DNA of 64,000 nucleotides, taken from the NCBI RefSeq assembly GCF_026241225.1, contig NZ_JAPFQP010000001.1, positions 1,364,001 through 1,428,000 of the forward strand. The letters run 5' to 3'. The stretch comes from Lentiprolixibacter aurantiacus. GTDB taxonomy: Bacteria > Bacteroidota > Bacteroidia > Flavobacteriales > Flavobacteriaceae. The notes beneath the pieces are model-generated. The model did no database searches and was not told the DNA's origin. It saw nothing but the letters and a program-made list of their open reading frames with translations. Below are positions 27,475 through 35,286 of the stretch, piece by piece (position 1 is the stretch's first letter; the number at the start of each line of letters is the position of its first letter). The position numbers and the translations under genes are program-made.

Positions 27475-27658
27475 CATCAATTACTATTATATACCATTGC
27501 GATCAGGGGAGCACTACTCGATATAGCTTATTTATGAGGTATTAATCCTTCATTTAATATTGGTATTCGGTAATAGAAAATAATCCACTATATTACATCC
27601 TCAAATGAGCCCTGACCTTTGCTCACGGAACAAAATAGCTAACTAAACAATTAAACAA

Positions 27659-29125
27659 ATGACTGACCAAATTCAGGATTCCCAGCAAAATGAGAGTTAT
27701 AATTTAGGCAGGGTAATCTTCCTTGCCTTCGTAGCCGCAATTGGTGGCTTTTTATTTGGATTTGATAGTGGAGTAATCAATGGTACGGTAGATGCCCTTC
27801 AGGCAGCTTTTGACTCAGATGCCACAGGTACAGGATTCAATGTGGCCTCGGTACTCCTGGGCTGTGTTGTAGGTGCCTTTTTTGCTGGTACCCTTGCTGA
27901 CCGCTTCGGAAGGAAACCCATGATGCTGGTCGCCGGTATCGTTTTTGTTATCAGTGCCTGGGGATCGGGTATTTCCGAAGGTTCCCTGGAATTCGTGATT
28001 TATCGATTGATCGGTGGTTTGGCCGTTGGTGCCGCCAGTATTCTGGCGCCCCTTTATATAAGCGAAATAGCCCCTTCCAAAATCAGGGGCAGACTGGCTA
28101 CATTGCAGCAACTCATGATTGTGATCGGGTTGTTTATGGCCTTTATGAGCAACTACGCTCTTGCCGGACTATCAGGGGGTGCAGAAGAAGAACTCTGGCT
28201 TGGGTTCCAGACCTGGTCCTGGATGTTCTGGGCAGAAATACTGCCCGCTTCATTATTTGTGATTGTGCTGCTATTCATCCCGGAATCACCGAGGTACCTG
28301 GTAGCTTCTAACCAGGCAGAAAAAGCACAAAAAGTTCTGGCTGCTATCAGCAATGCTGCCCAGGCAGCCGTTAAGGTAGCGGATATAAAAACTACGGTAC
28401 GGACAGACAGTCGTCCCAAACTGGGGGATATCATTAGCAAGTATACGGGTAAAATACATCCATTGGTCTGGGTGGGAATCGGTATAGCAGTGTTGCAGCA
28501 GTTTACTGGTATCAATGTAATTTTCTATTACGGTGCTACGCTCTGGCAGGCCGCCGGATTTGCAGAGTCCGATGCCCTGCTTACCAACGTTATCAGCGGA
28601 AGTGTAAATATATTCTTCACCTTTGTGGCCATAGTACTGATTGATAAGGTGGGTAGAAAGCCCTTGTTGTTAGTAGGTTCCATTGGGCAAGCAGTAATGC
28701 TGGGAATACTGGCTTATCTGTTTGGAACGGCATCCCTGGACAGTGCCAATAACCTAATCCTGGAAGGGAACAATGGTACCTATGCCTTATTAGCCGCTAA
28801 TGGATATATAGCCTTCTTCGCGGCCTCCTGGGGTCCGGTAATGTGGGTTATGCTGGGCGAAATGTTCCCCAACCAGTACCGGGGAGCGGCGCTGGCGGTT
28901 TGTGGTATTGCCCAGTGGGGATCCAACTTTGCCATAACCATGACCTTCCCGATCATGCTGAATTACCTGGGACTGGGCGTTTCCTACGGTGTTTATGCAG
29001 TATTTGGCGTAGTGGCCTACTTCTTTGTAAGGTCGCTTGTCAAAGAAACCAAAGGACGGACTTTGGAAGATATGTCGCGCGAACAGGAAGAAGAGGAACG
29101 AAAACACGCCAGTCAAACGGGTTAA
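27659..29125 (+). CDS. Sugar porter family MFS transporter
   Basis: 488 aa, twelve predicted membrane helices. Family motifs: GFLFGFDSGVING (helix 1), ADRFGRK between helices 2 and 3, PESPRYL, QQFTGINVIFYYG (helix 7), and VKETKGRTLEDM at the C-terminal end. These define the sugar porter branch (XylE/GalP-like), which imports a hexose or pentose with H+. Sugar specificity cannot be told. It is followed by a terminator. Confidence 0.9.
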   Translation: MTDQIQDSQQNESYNLGRVIFLAFVAAIGGFLFGFDSGVINGTVDALQAAFDSDATGTGFNVASVLLGCVVGAFFAGTLADRFGRKPMMLVAGIVFVISAWGSGISEGSLEFVIYRLIGGLAVGAASILAPLYISEIAPSKIRGRLATLQQLMIVIGLFMAFMSNYALAGLSGGAEEELWLGFQTWSWMFWAEILPASLFVIVLLFIPESPRYLVASNQAEKAQKVLAAISNAAQAAVKVADIKTTVRTDSRPKLGDIISKYTGKIHPLVWVGIGIAVLQQFTGINVIFYYGATLWQAAGFAESDALLTNVISGSVNIFFTFVAIVLIDKVGRKPLLLVGSIGQAVMLGILAYLFGTASLDSANNLILEGNNGTYALLAANGYIAFFAASWGPVMWVMLGEMFPNQYRGAALAVCGIAQWGSNFAITMTFPIMLNYLGLGVSYGVYAVFGVVAYFFVRSLVKETKGRTLEDMSREQEEEERKHASQTG

Positions 29126-29155
29126 CAGGATAATCCGGATAGATAAAAGCTCAAT

Positions 29156-29202
29156 AAACATGGTATGAAATGAATTAAAACGCATTCTGTACCATGTTTT
29201 TT
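29156..29202 (+). terminator. Terminator after the sugar porter gene
   Basis: A 10-bp stem, AAACATGGTA (29156-29165) with TACCATGTTT (29190-29199), a long, partly paired loop, and a T run to 29202. The gap to the next gene is about 20 nt. Confidence 0.75.
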
Positions 29203-29222
29203 ATATGCTAAAAACCACTTTC

Positions 29223-30752
29223 ATGAAAAAAATTGTTGGGATTGCTTTCCTGTTTACCTTTTTCAGCTGTGCTGATGCTCCAAAAGAACCGATAGTAATT
29301 GACATCGAAGAACTGACTATAGAAAAGATCCATCAGGCCTACCAGAATGGAGAATACAACAGTCAGCAATTGGTTCAGGCTTACCTGGAACGCATCGAAC
29401 AGCTCGATTCTTCAGTAAATGCGATTACTTATATCAATCCGGATGCCTTGTCAGTGGCAAGGGAACTTGATAAAAGCATGGATGGGGATTTTGAATCGAA
29501 GCCCCTATATGGCATTCCAATTATTGTGAAAGACAATATCAACGTAATAGGGATGCCAACAACTGCAGGCTCCAGGGCGCTGTTGAATTATTATCCGGAA
29601 GAGGATGCTTTCATCATCCGGAAGTTAAAGGAGGCAGGCGCCATAATCCTTGCCAAGTCCAATATGGCGGAGTGGGCGTTTTCCCCAATGCACAGTGAGA
29701 GCACCACAAGTGGTACAACCCGGAATCCGTACAATTTAAATTATGTCCCGGCAGGCTCCAGTGGAGGTACCGCTGCATCGGTGGCGCTTAATATGGGTGC
29801 CGTAGGATTGGGGACAGATACGGGCAATTCCATCAGGGGCCCTTCTTCCCATTGTTCCCTGGTTGGCTTGAGGACTACTTTGGGTCTCATCAGCAGGAGT
29901 GGTATAGTACCACTCATGCTGAGAAATGATGTGGTAGGCCCCATGTGCCGTACGGTTGAGGACGCAACCCGCGTAATGGAAGTGATGGTAGGTTATGATC
30001 CAACGGACTCCATTACAGGATATTCAGAAGGCAAGACGGTGGGCAACTACAGGCAATTTTTGGTAGAAAACGGACTGGAGGGAGCAAGGATAGGGGTGCT
30101 TCGTCAAATAATGGACGATAAAACAGATCCTGAAATAGAGGATTTATTCAATAATGCCCTGGGAGACCTATCTGCCCTGGGCGCTGTGGTGGTAGATCCG
30201 ATCCAAATACCCAATTTTACAGAGCTAAGTGAGGATCAGTGGTGCAGCGAATTTAAACAGGATGTTGAGACCTTCCTGCAGCAGTACGTTCGGTCAGATA
30301 GCCTCCAGACCATTGAGGATATCATACAGGTAGGAACTTCTTCTGAATTTGCCGAAAGGTGGCTCAAGAATTATGCGAATGATAAGGGCAGGTGGGGAGC
30401 TTCAGAGGCAGAATGCCTTGATGCCTACCGCGATTCCCGACGCATTGCATTCAGAACGGCGATAAGGAGCGTTATGGATTCCCTGGAGCTCGATGCCATC
30501 GTGTACCCTACATGGAACAACAGGCCTGCCAAATTAGACCGTTTTGAAGAGGAGTACAAAGGAGACAACAACCAGAAAATATCGCCCCACACCGGACAAC
30601 CTGCATTTACCGTTCCTATGGGGTTTCTTACAGATAATCTACCCGCAGGAATCCAATTTCTTGGAAGGATGTATGATGAAGCCACCCTCATAAGGCTGGC
30701 TTACGGGTATGAGCAGGGTACTTTCCACAGGAAAATTCCCGAATTGGATTAA
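29223..30752 (+). CDS. Amidase signature family lipoprotein
   Basis: 509 aa from ATG 29223 (MKKIVG), with lipobox FFSC at residue 16. The amidase signature triad is present: Lys103 in IVKDNINV, a Ser in GSSGGTAAS, and the nucleophile Ser203 in TGNSIRGPSS. Such enzymes hydrolyse C-N bonds of amides. The lipid anchor indicates an envelope role. It faces the polyamine operon convergently with 17 nt between stops. Confidence 0.82.
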   Translation: MKKIVGIAFLFTFFSCADAPKEPIVIDIEELTIEKIHQAYQNGEYNSQQLVQAYLERIEQLDSSVNAITYINPDALSVARELDKSMDGDFESKPLYGIPIIVKDNINVIGMPTTAGSRALLNYYPEEDAFIIRKLKEAGAIILAKSNMAEWAFSPMHSESTTSGTTRNPYNLNYVPAGSSGGTAASVALNMGAVGLGTDTGNSIRGPSSHCSLVGLRTTLGLISRSGIVPLMLRNDVVGPMCRTVEDATRVMEVMVGYDPTDSITGYSEGKTVGNYRQFLVENGLEGARIGVLRQIMDDKTDPEIEDLFNNALGDLSALGAVVVDPIQIPNFTELSEDQWCSEFKQDVETFLQQYVRSDSLQTIEDIIQVGTSSEFAERWLKNYANDKGRWGASEAECLDAYRDSRRIAFRTAIRSVMDSLELDAIVYPTWNNRPAKLDRFEEEYKGDNNQKISPHTGQPAFTVPMGFLTDNLPAGIQFLGRMYDEATLIRLAYGYEQGTFHRKIPELD

Positions 30753-30769
30753 ATGGATAATATACCTTG

Positions 30770-31186
30770 TTAATCAGTTTTAAAAATGTCGCCCTCTTCC
30801 CGGAAAGATTTAAATTCTACCATGTACCCGTTGGGGTCCTGAACAAAAAAAGACAGGTGTTCCCCGGGCTGATTTTCCAGAAAAGTGGCCTCCGTAGTAA
30901 TTTCTATATCCATTGAGGATAAGCGTTGGTACAGCTCATTCCAGAAGTCCATGGGAACAATTATACCAAAATGAAAAGAGGGTAGCACATAATCCTGCAG
31001 ACGGTAATTTTTGAACTGGAAATTGAAATTTCCAGCCAGGGCAAAAGTGATCTGATGTCCAAAGAGGTTTATATCCAGCCAGCTCTCAGATTTACGCCCT
31101 GTTCCTGCCTTAAGCAGATCCTGATAAAAGGCACGGGTTTCCTCCAGGTCAAGACAGGGCAGTGCGAGATGAAATTGTGTTTTCAT
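30770..31186 (-). CDS. VOC (glyoxalase/bleomycin resistance) family protein
   Basis: 138 aa with the beta-alpha-beta-beta-beta layout of VOC domains: FHLALPCLDLEETRAFYQDLL at the N terminus, HFGIIVPMDFW, and the C-terminal SFFVQDPNGYMVEFK. The conserved His near the N terminus and the terminal Glu fit a metal site. It lies 39 nt downstream of the acidic 98-aa gene, on the polyamine operon strand, so it may be its last gene. Confidence 0.8.
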   Translation of the reverse strand: MKTQFHLALPCLDLEETRAFYQDLLKAGTGRKSESWLDINLFGHQITFALAGNFNFQFKNYRLQDYVLPSFHFGIIVPMDFWNELYQRLSSMDIEITTEATFLENQPGEHLSFFVQDPNGYMVEFKSFREEGDIFKTD

Positions 31187-31225
31187 TTTTGGTGAAATTA
31201 ATTGCTGCTATTCGTTAAGCCCTAT

Positions 31226-31522
31226 TCATTCTTCTTCTTCGTCCTGTTCAACCCCATCCAGGTCAATCAGATCATTTTCATCATCTTCCTCTTCTTCCTC
31301 TTCATCCGGGCCATAACTTTCCATGGCAGCCACAAGCCGTTTGCTAATCTTTACGAGATATGCCGTATCATCTGTCCGCACCTCTACGCATTCCACTACT
31401 TCGTTCTGGGCATTCTTGAAGGTAATGATATCATCATCGTCATATCCATCCGGGTATTTATCTACCAGCAGATCGAGAATGTCATTGTTCAGCTTTTTAT
31501 AATCTACGATTACTCTTCTCAT
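31226..31522 (-). CDS. Small acidic protein of unknown function
   Basis: 98 aa: an ordered N-terminal part (MRRVIVDYKKLNNDILDLL, then DDDDIITFKNAQNEVVECV) and a C-terminal tail almost wholly Glu/Asp. It is conserved in Bacteroidota in my memory, sometimes labelled DNA primase, but there is no primase domain. It sits 9 nt after the DHS-like gene, so it is likely in the same transcript. Role unknown. Confidence 0.6.
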   Translation of the reverse strand: MRRVIVDYKKLNNDILDLLVDKYPDGYDDDDIITFKNAQNEVVECVEVRTDDTAYLVKISKRLVAAMESYGPDEEEEEEDDENDLIDLDGVEQDEEEE

Positions 31523-31531
31523 TTTTCTTAT

Positions 31532-32518
31532 TTAAAGGTTGAGCAGGTATGCAAATATCAGTGGTGCCACTATGGTGGCATCTGATTCAATTATGAATTT
31601 TGGTGTGTCTATATCAAGTTTTCCCCAGGTTATCTTTTCATTGGGTACTGCACCCGAATAAGATCCATAACTGGTTGTGGAATCGCTGATCTGACAGAAA
31701 TAACTCCAGAAAGGAGTATCTGTATATTCCATATCCTGGTACAGCATGGGTACTACGCAAATGGGAAAATCACCCGCAATGCCCCCTCCAATCTGGAAAA
31801 AGCCTATTCCCATATCAGAATTGTTCCGGTACCATTCTGCCAGGTAGGTCATGTATTCTATGCCAGATTTTACTGTGCTGGCTTTTAGTTCTCCTTTAAG
31901 CACATAACTGGCAAAAATGTTCCCCATAGTACTATCTTCCCATCCGGGAACCACCATGGGCAGGTTTTGTTGTGCCGCAGCATACATCCAGGAATTTTTT
32001 ACATCTATTTCATAGTATTCCTCCAGGTCACCGGAAAGTAAAAGCTGGTACATGAATTCATGTGGAAAATATCGCTCACCGGCTTCCTCTGCCTTTTTCC
32101 ACAATTTAAAGATATGCTGTTGCAGCCTCCTAAAAGCTTCCTCCTCGGGGATGCAGGTATCCGTAACCCGGTTAAGCCCTTTTTCCAGCAACTCCCATTC
32201 TTCCTGTGGAGTGAGGTCCCTGTAATTTGGAATGCGCTTGTAATGGCTATGGGCTACCAGGTTCATCACGTCCTCTTCCAGATTGGCGCCTGTACAGGAG
32301 ATTATATGCACCTGGTTTTTACGTACGATCTCTGCAAATATTTTCCCCAGCTCAGCAGTGCTCATGGCCCCTGCAAGGGATACCAGCATTTTTGAGCCCT
32401 TATTGAGTTGCTCTTTATAAGCTTTTGCTGCATCAACCAGTGAAGCCGCATTAAAATGCAAAAAATGCTGGTCCAGGAAGGTTGTAATATGGCCTTTGCT
32501 ATCGTTCATAGTCATCAA
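31532..32518 (-). CDS. Deoxyhypusine synthase-like protein (probable homospermidine synthase)
   Basis: 328-aa NAD-dependent enzyme of the DHS fold. DHS uses spermidine to modify eIF5A in eukaryotes and archaea. Bacteria have no eIF5A, and bacterial DHS-like enzymes are known to transfer the aminobutyl group to putrescine, giving homospermidine. The catalytic Lys is kept: K300 in ITWGKL, matching the human SWGKI site. Also seen are NAD-site-like GGGIAGDFPICVVP and an N-terminal SLAGAMSTAELG. It overlaps speB by 20 nt (or 11 nt with ATG 32509). This supports a role in polyamine synthesis. Confidence 0.85.
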   Translation of the reverse strand: MMTMNDSKGHITTFLDQHFLHFNAASLVDAAKAYKEQLNKGSKMLVSLAGAMSTAELGKIFAEIVRKNQVHIISCTGANLEEDVMNLVAHSHYKRIPNYRDLTPQEEWELLEKGLNRVTDTCIPEEEAFRRLQQHIFKLWKKAEEAGERYFPHEFMYQLLLSGDLEEYYEIDVKNSWMYAAAQQNLPMVVPGWEDSTMGNIFASYVLKGELKASTVKSGIEYMTYLAEWYRNNSDMGIGFFQIGGGIAGDFPICVVPMLYQDMEYTDTPFWSYFCQISDSTTSYGSYSGAVPNEKITWGKLDIDTPKFIIESDATIVAPLIFAYLLNL

Positions 32519-33458
32519 AATCTTCCGGGTCTAATCCAAGTGCGTTATGCTTTTCCCAGGTAGTTTCAATCTCTTCTTCAGTCTCTAATTGCTGATGCTC
32601 TTCGAACTTGTAGCTAAGCATCTTGTAGTAGAGCTTGGCTGCGAGGAAGTCACTGGCCTTGTGGTGCACATCCGGGCAGAGTTCCACAATATCAAAACCA
32701 ACCACGTTCTTCTCCGAGAACACATTTCTAAGAAACTCCAGGGTCTCGTACCAGAGCAATCCGCCCGGTTCGGGGGTGCCGGTAGCCGGCATGATGGAAG
32801 GGTCAAACACATCCAAATCCAGGGTGATATAAACGTTCTCTTTCAACAAGTCAATCGCATTGTCCATCCAATAGTCGTCATCCGCCATCTTATGTGCAAA
32901 AAAAGTATTCTCCTCATTCATGATACCGGTTTCGGACTTATCCATGCTTCGAATACCCACCTGGATCAGGTGCCCGTTTTCGTTGGCTTCATAAAGGGCG
33001 CAGGCATGGTTAAAGGGACTTCCGTTGTAAGTCTTTCTCAGGTCCGTATGGGCATCCAACTGCAGTATGGAAAGATTGTCGAAACACTCGTTAAAGGCGC
33101 GGATAGCTCCTATGGAGATGGAATGTTCACCACCAATCAGGGTAACAAACTTTTTTTTCTTGATCTGGGTTTTGACAACATCATGTACCTGCAGGACCAT
33201 TTTTTCCGGGTCCCGTGGTACTTCGAGTGGAGGTAAAAGATGTATCCCTTCCTGATAGACTTCGCTATCTGTTTCGATGTCGTATAATTCCATGTTTTCA
33301 GCTGCCTGCAGAAAAGCTTCCGGACCCTTATCGGCCCCTTTTCCCCAGGTGCTTGTGCCGTCGTAAGGAACAGGGATAAGGACTACTTTGGATTTTTCTG
33401 GTCCCGAAAATTCTTCGGGGATCCCTGCAAATGCTCGGGTATTACTCATTGCTTTCAA
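32499..33458 (-). CDS. speB: Agmatinase SpeB
   Basis: 319 aa, ureohydrolase fold. Mn2+ ligand motifs occur in order: LIGGEHSISIG, QLDAHTDLR (DAHTD) and LDLDVFDPS (DxD). It hydrolyses agmatine to putrescine and urea, the second step from arginine. The start ATG overlaps the speA stop by 4 nt (ATGA). Arginase or another ureohydrolase is a formal alternative, but the upstream decarboxylase favours agmatinase. Confidence 0.9.
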   Translation of the reverse strand: MKAMSNTRAFAGIPEEFSGPEKSKVVLIPVPYDGTSTWGKGADKGPEAFLQAAENMELYDIETDSEVYQEGIHLLPPLEVPRDPEKMVLQVHDVVKTQIKKKKFVTLIGGEHSISIGAIRAFNECFDNLSILQLDAHTDLRKTYNGSPFNHACALYEANENGHLIQVGIRSMDKSETGIMNEENTFFAHKMADDDYWMDNAIDLLKENVYITLDLDVFDPSIMPATGTPEPGGLLWYETLEFLRNVFSEKNVVGFDIVELCPDVHHKASDFLAAKLYYKMLSYKFEEHQQLETEEEIETTWEKHNALGLDPEDFDDYER

Positions 33459-34933
33459 ATTTGCCTCACCACTTTCTCAGGGTGAGCTTCTTTCAACATA
33501 TTATTTGGTTCTATTAGTCTTAATTTAGATTTCTCCTTTTTCTGGTAACCCAGTAGAGACAGGAATTGCTCTGAAGTTTGCTGCTCTGCAAATACCTCTA
33601 CGCTAAGGTTTCCCTCCTCGTCCCTGTCCAGTACCAAGTGTTTGGGCTGGGGGATAAGGCAGTGCTGCAGACCCCCGTATCCGCCTATATTTTCCTGGTA
33701 GGCACCTGTATGGAAAAAACCTATGTATAATGGCCGGTCCTTCCGGAATTTGGGGAGGTATATGGCCTGAAGGTGCTGCTCTGCGTTGTAATAGTCATCA
33801 CTGTCGCAGGTGAGTCCACCTAAAAGAACCCTTTCATACTCGTCATTCCACCTGTTAATTGCTAGCATAATGAACCGCTTATTAATGGCCCAGCTGTCTG
33901 GCATGGTAGTGATAAATGAAGAGTTGATCATGTTCCATTTCTCCCTGTCGTTCTGTTGCTTCTGGTAAAGAACCTGATAGAGTGTGGCGCCACTTTCACC
34001 AACGGTATAACTCCCGAATTCCGTAAAGATATGGGGAGGAGTAACACCAGCTTCATCACATGTCTGTTTGATCTGGTTGATTATTTCATTGACCATATAG
34101 GCATAGTCGTACTCAAATGCCAGGGATGTTTTTATGGGGAAGCCTCCCCCTATATTGAGGCTATCCAGAGAAGGGCACACTTTTTTGAGGCTTACATACA
34201 CCTTCATGCACTTTAAAAGTTCATTCCAGTAGTAAGCCGTGTCCTTAATGCCTGTATTGATGAAGAAATGGAGCATCTTTAATTTTGCCTTTGGATGCTC
34301 TTTCAGGTACTGGTTGTAAAAGGGCACGATATTCTTATATCCTATGCCCAGGCGGGAGGTGTAAAATTCGAACTTGGGCTCTTCCTCAGAGGCAATTCGT
34401 ATTCCCACATTAAAATTCGAGTCTATGACCGCGTCGAGCAGGCTAAGCTCTTCATAATTGTCGATGATAGGAATGCACTTGTCATGACCTGAGTTGATCA
34501 GCCTGCCAATATTCTGGATGTAGGCGTCACGTTTAAATCCATTACAGAGTACAAAGGTGCTGTCAGTTATCTCTCCTCTTTCCTTAAGATTTTCCACAAT
34601 GTTTATGTCAAAAGCAGAAGAGGTTTCTATGTGCACGCCCGTTTTAAGTGCAGTGCTGAGTACATGATTGAAATGTGAACTTTTGGTGCAATAGGAATAA
34701 TGGTATTCTCCCGGATAATTGTGTTTCTGCATGGCCTCACGGAACCAGCCCTTCGCCCTGTTGATGTTTTCGCTGATTTTTGGAAGATAGCTGAATTTCA
34801 AAGGAGTTCCATGCTCTTTGATAAGCTGTGACAGATCTATTCCATGGAAAAAGAGGGAATTTTCCTTAATGGCAAATTCCTCCTGAGGAAAATCATAGGT
34901 CTGATCTATCAGATCAAAATATTTGTTTTTCAT
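33455..34933 (-). CDS. speA: Arginine decarboxylase SpeA (PLP fold III)
   Basis: 492 aa, alanine-racemase-fold decarboxylase, shorter than E. coli SpeA (658 aa). The PLP lysine is K84 in SYCTKSSH. Other motifs are HIETSSAFD, the phosphate-binding GGGFPIKTS, FTEFGSYTVGESG, and the cross-subunit catalytic TCDSDDYY near the C terminus. It converts arginine to agmatine. The first gene of the polyamine operon, it has a roughly 260-nt structured 5' leader (34934-35193), described in separate entries. The neighbouring agmatinase supports arginine over lysine or ornithine as substrate. Confidence 0.9.
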   Translation of the reverse strand: MKNKYFDLIDQTYDFPQEEFAIKENSLFFHGIDLSQLIKEHGTPLKFSYLPKISENINRAKGWFREAMQKHNYPGEYHYSYCTKSSHFNHVLSTALKTGVHIETSSAFDINIVENLKERGEITDSTFVLCNGFKRDAYIQNIGRLINSGHDKCIPIIDNYEELSLLDAVIDSNFNVGIRIASEEEPKFEFYTSRLGIGYKNIVPFYNQYLKEHPKAKLKMLHFFINTGIKDTAYYWNELLKCMKVYVSLKKVCPSLDSLNIGGGFPIKTSLAFEYDYAYMVNEIINQIKQTCDEAGVTPPHIFTEFGSYTVGESGATLYQVLYQKQQNDREKWNMINSSFITTMPDSWAINKRFIMLAINRWNDEYERVLLGGLTCDSDDYYNAEQHLQAIYLPKFRKDRPLYIGFFHTGAYQENIGGYGGLQHCLIPQPKHLVLDRDEEGNLSVEVFAEQQTSEQFLSLLGYQKKEKSKLRLIEPNNMLKEAHPEKVVRQI

Positions 34934-34996
34934 TTTTAAAATTACGTATGATAAAAAGGGTGACTTGTTCCTGTAAGATGTAAAAGGAAGAGAAGC

Positions 34997-35155
34997 TTAA
35001 ATACGTAAAGTATAAAAAACGAAAGGGTCGGAAAGTTCCGTAACAGTCGAGAAAAAGAAAGAAGTCTGTCCTAAAATCCAGGTCCTTATCCCTAAGGCCG
35101 CTTTTGGAGGAGACTTCACAATCCTCCGGAGCCTGGATCTAACTATTGTCATCAT
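34997..35155 (-). CDS. Candidate 52-codon leader ORF upstream of speA
   Basis: An unbroken ORF between the speA promoter box and the speA start. It opens with two Met codons (35153-35155 and 35150-35152) and stops at TAA 34997-34999, 63 nt before the speA ATG. Arg is at residues 6, 8, 10, 11, 24 and 51, so four lie within the first 11 codons (VRSRLRRIVK), read by AGA, AGG, CGG and AGG. Lys is at 14 and 18, and PPKAALG follows. The RNA fold at 35076-35138 lies inside it. This fits a leader peptide sensing Arg or polyamine. It may be chance. Confidence 0.45.
   Translation of the reverse strand: MMTIVRSRLRRIVKSPPKAALGIRTWILGQTSFFFSTVTELSDPFVFYTLRI
35014..35040 (-). terminator. Weak hairpin and U run inside the speA leader
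   Basis: On the minus strand a short hairpin CGGA-ACTT-TCCG (35040-35029) is followed 9 nt later by six U (35019-35014). The stem is weak, so the call is tentative. Its position at the end of the leader ORF fits attenuation. Confidence 0.3.
35076..35138 (-). ncRNA. Structured element in the speA 5' leader (three-way-junction fold)
   Basis: Stem P1 pairs 35132-35138 with 35076-35082 (7 bp, AUCCAGG/CCUGGAU). Inside are P3, 35122-35127 with 35106-35111 (6 bp, 10-nt loop), and P2, 35093-35097 with 35084-35088 (5 bp). Read on the speA strand the P2 loop is GGGA, a GNRA tetraloop; on the other strand it is UCCC, which suggests function in the speA direction. No known riboswitch class is recognised. 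Confidence 0.5.
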
Positions 35156-35286
35156 TTCAACAGCCTATGCACGCCGGATTAATACATGCATATCCGGGAC
35201 AAACATAAATAAAAAATGAATTGAAAAAAGATTTTATGAAAAAAATAAGAGATCGCTAAAAAGCTTACAGTGATGCCTTTACATCA
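35139..35286. other. Leader start and spacer between the channel gene and speA
   Basis: AT-rich and without a gene. It contains the speA promoter box (35200-35207) and a hairpin, CCGGAT (35174-35179) with ATCCGG (35192-35197), that would form at the 5' end of the transcript. The remainder of the 353-nt gap 34934-35286 is covered by the leader entries. Confidence 0.6.
35200..35207 (-). promoter_or_regulatory. -7 box TATGTTTG for the polyamine operon
   Basis: Exact TAnnTTTG match on the minus strand, about 265 nt before speA. Transcription would start near 35193, giving a leader that holds the 52-codon ORF and RNA fold. No clear -33 TTG is visible. Confidence 0.5.

Noticed and set aside
29205-29222. 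Earlier TTG or ATG start of the amidase gene
   Set aside because: It would place charged and polar residues before the lipoprotein signal; ATG 29223 gives a normal signal.
31226-31522. DNA primase label for the small acidic protein
   Set aside because: No primase (TOPRIM or zinc) motifs; only 98 aa with an acidic tail.
31202-31585. 127-aa plus-strand ORF opposite the acidic protein gene
   Set aside because: Phe-rich product is the reverse of the Glu/Asp codons of the real gene.
32589-33236. 215-aa plus-strand ORF inside speB
   Set aside because: Mirror of speB, which has full metal motifs on the minus strand.
35139-35286. A second gene between the mechanosensitive channel gene and speA
   Set aside because: Frames are short and interrupted and the sequence is AT-rich; the promoter and leader explain it better.
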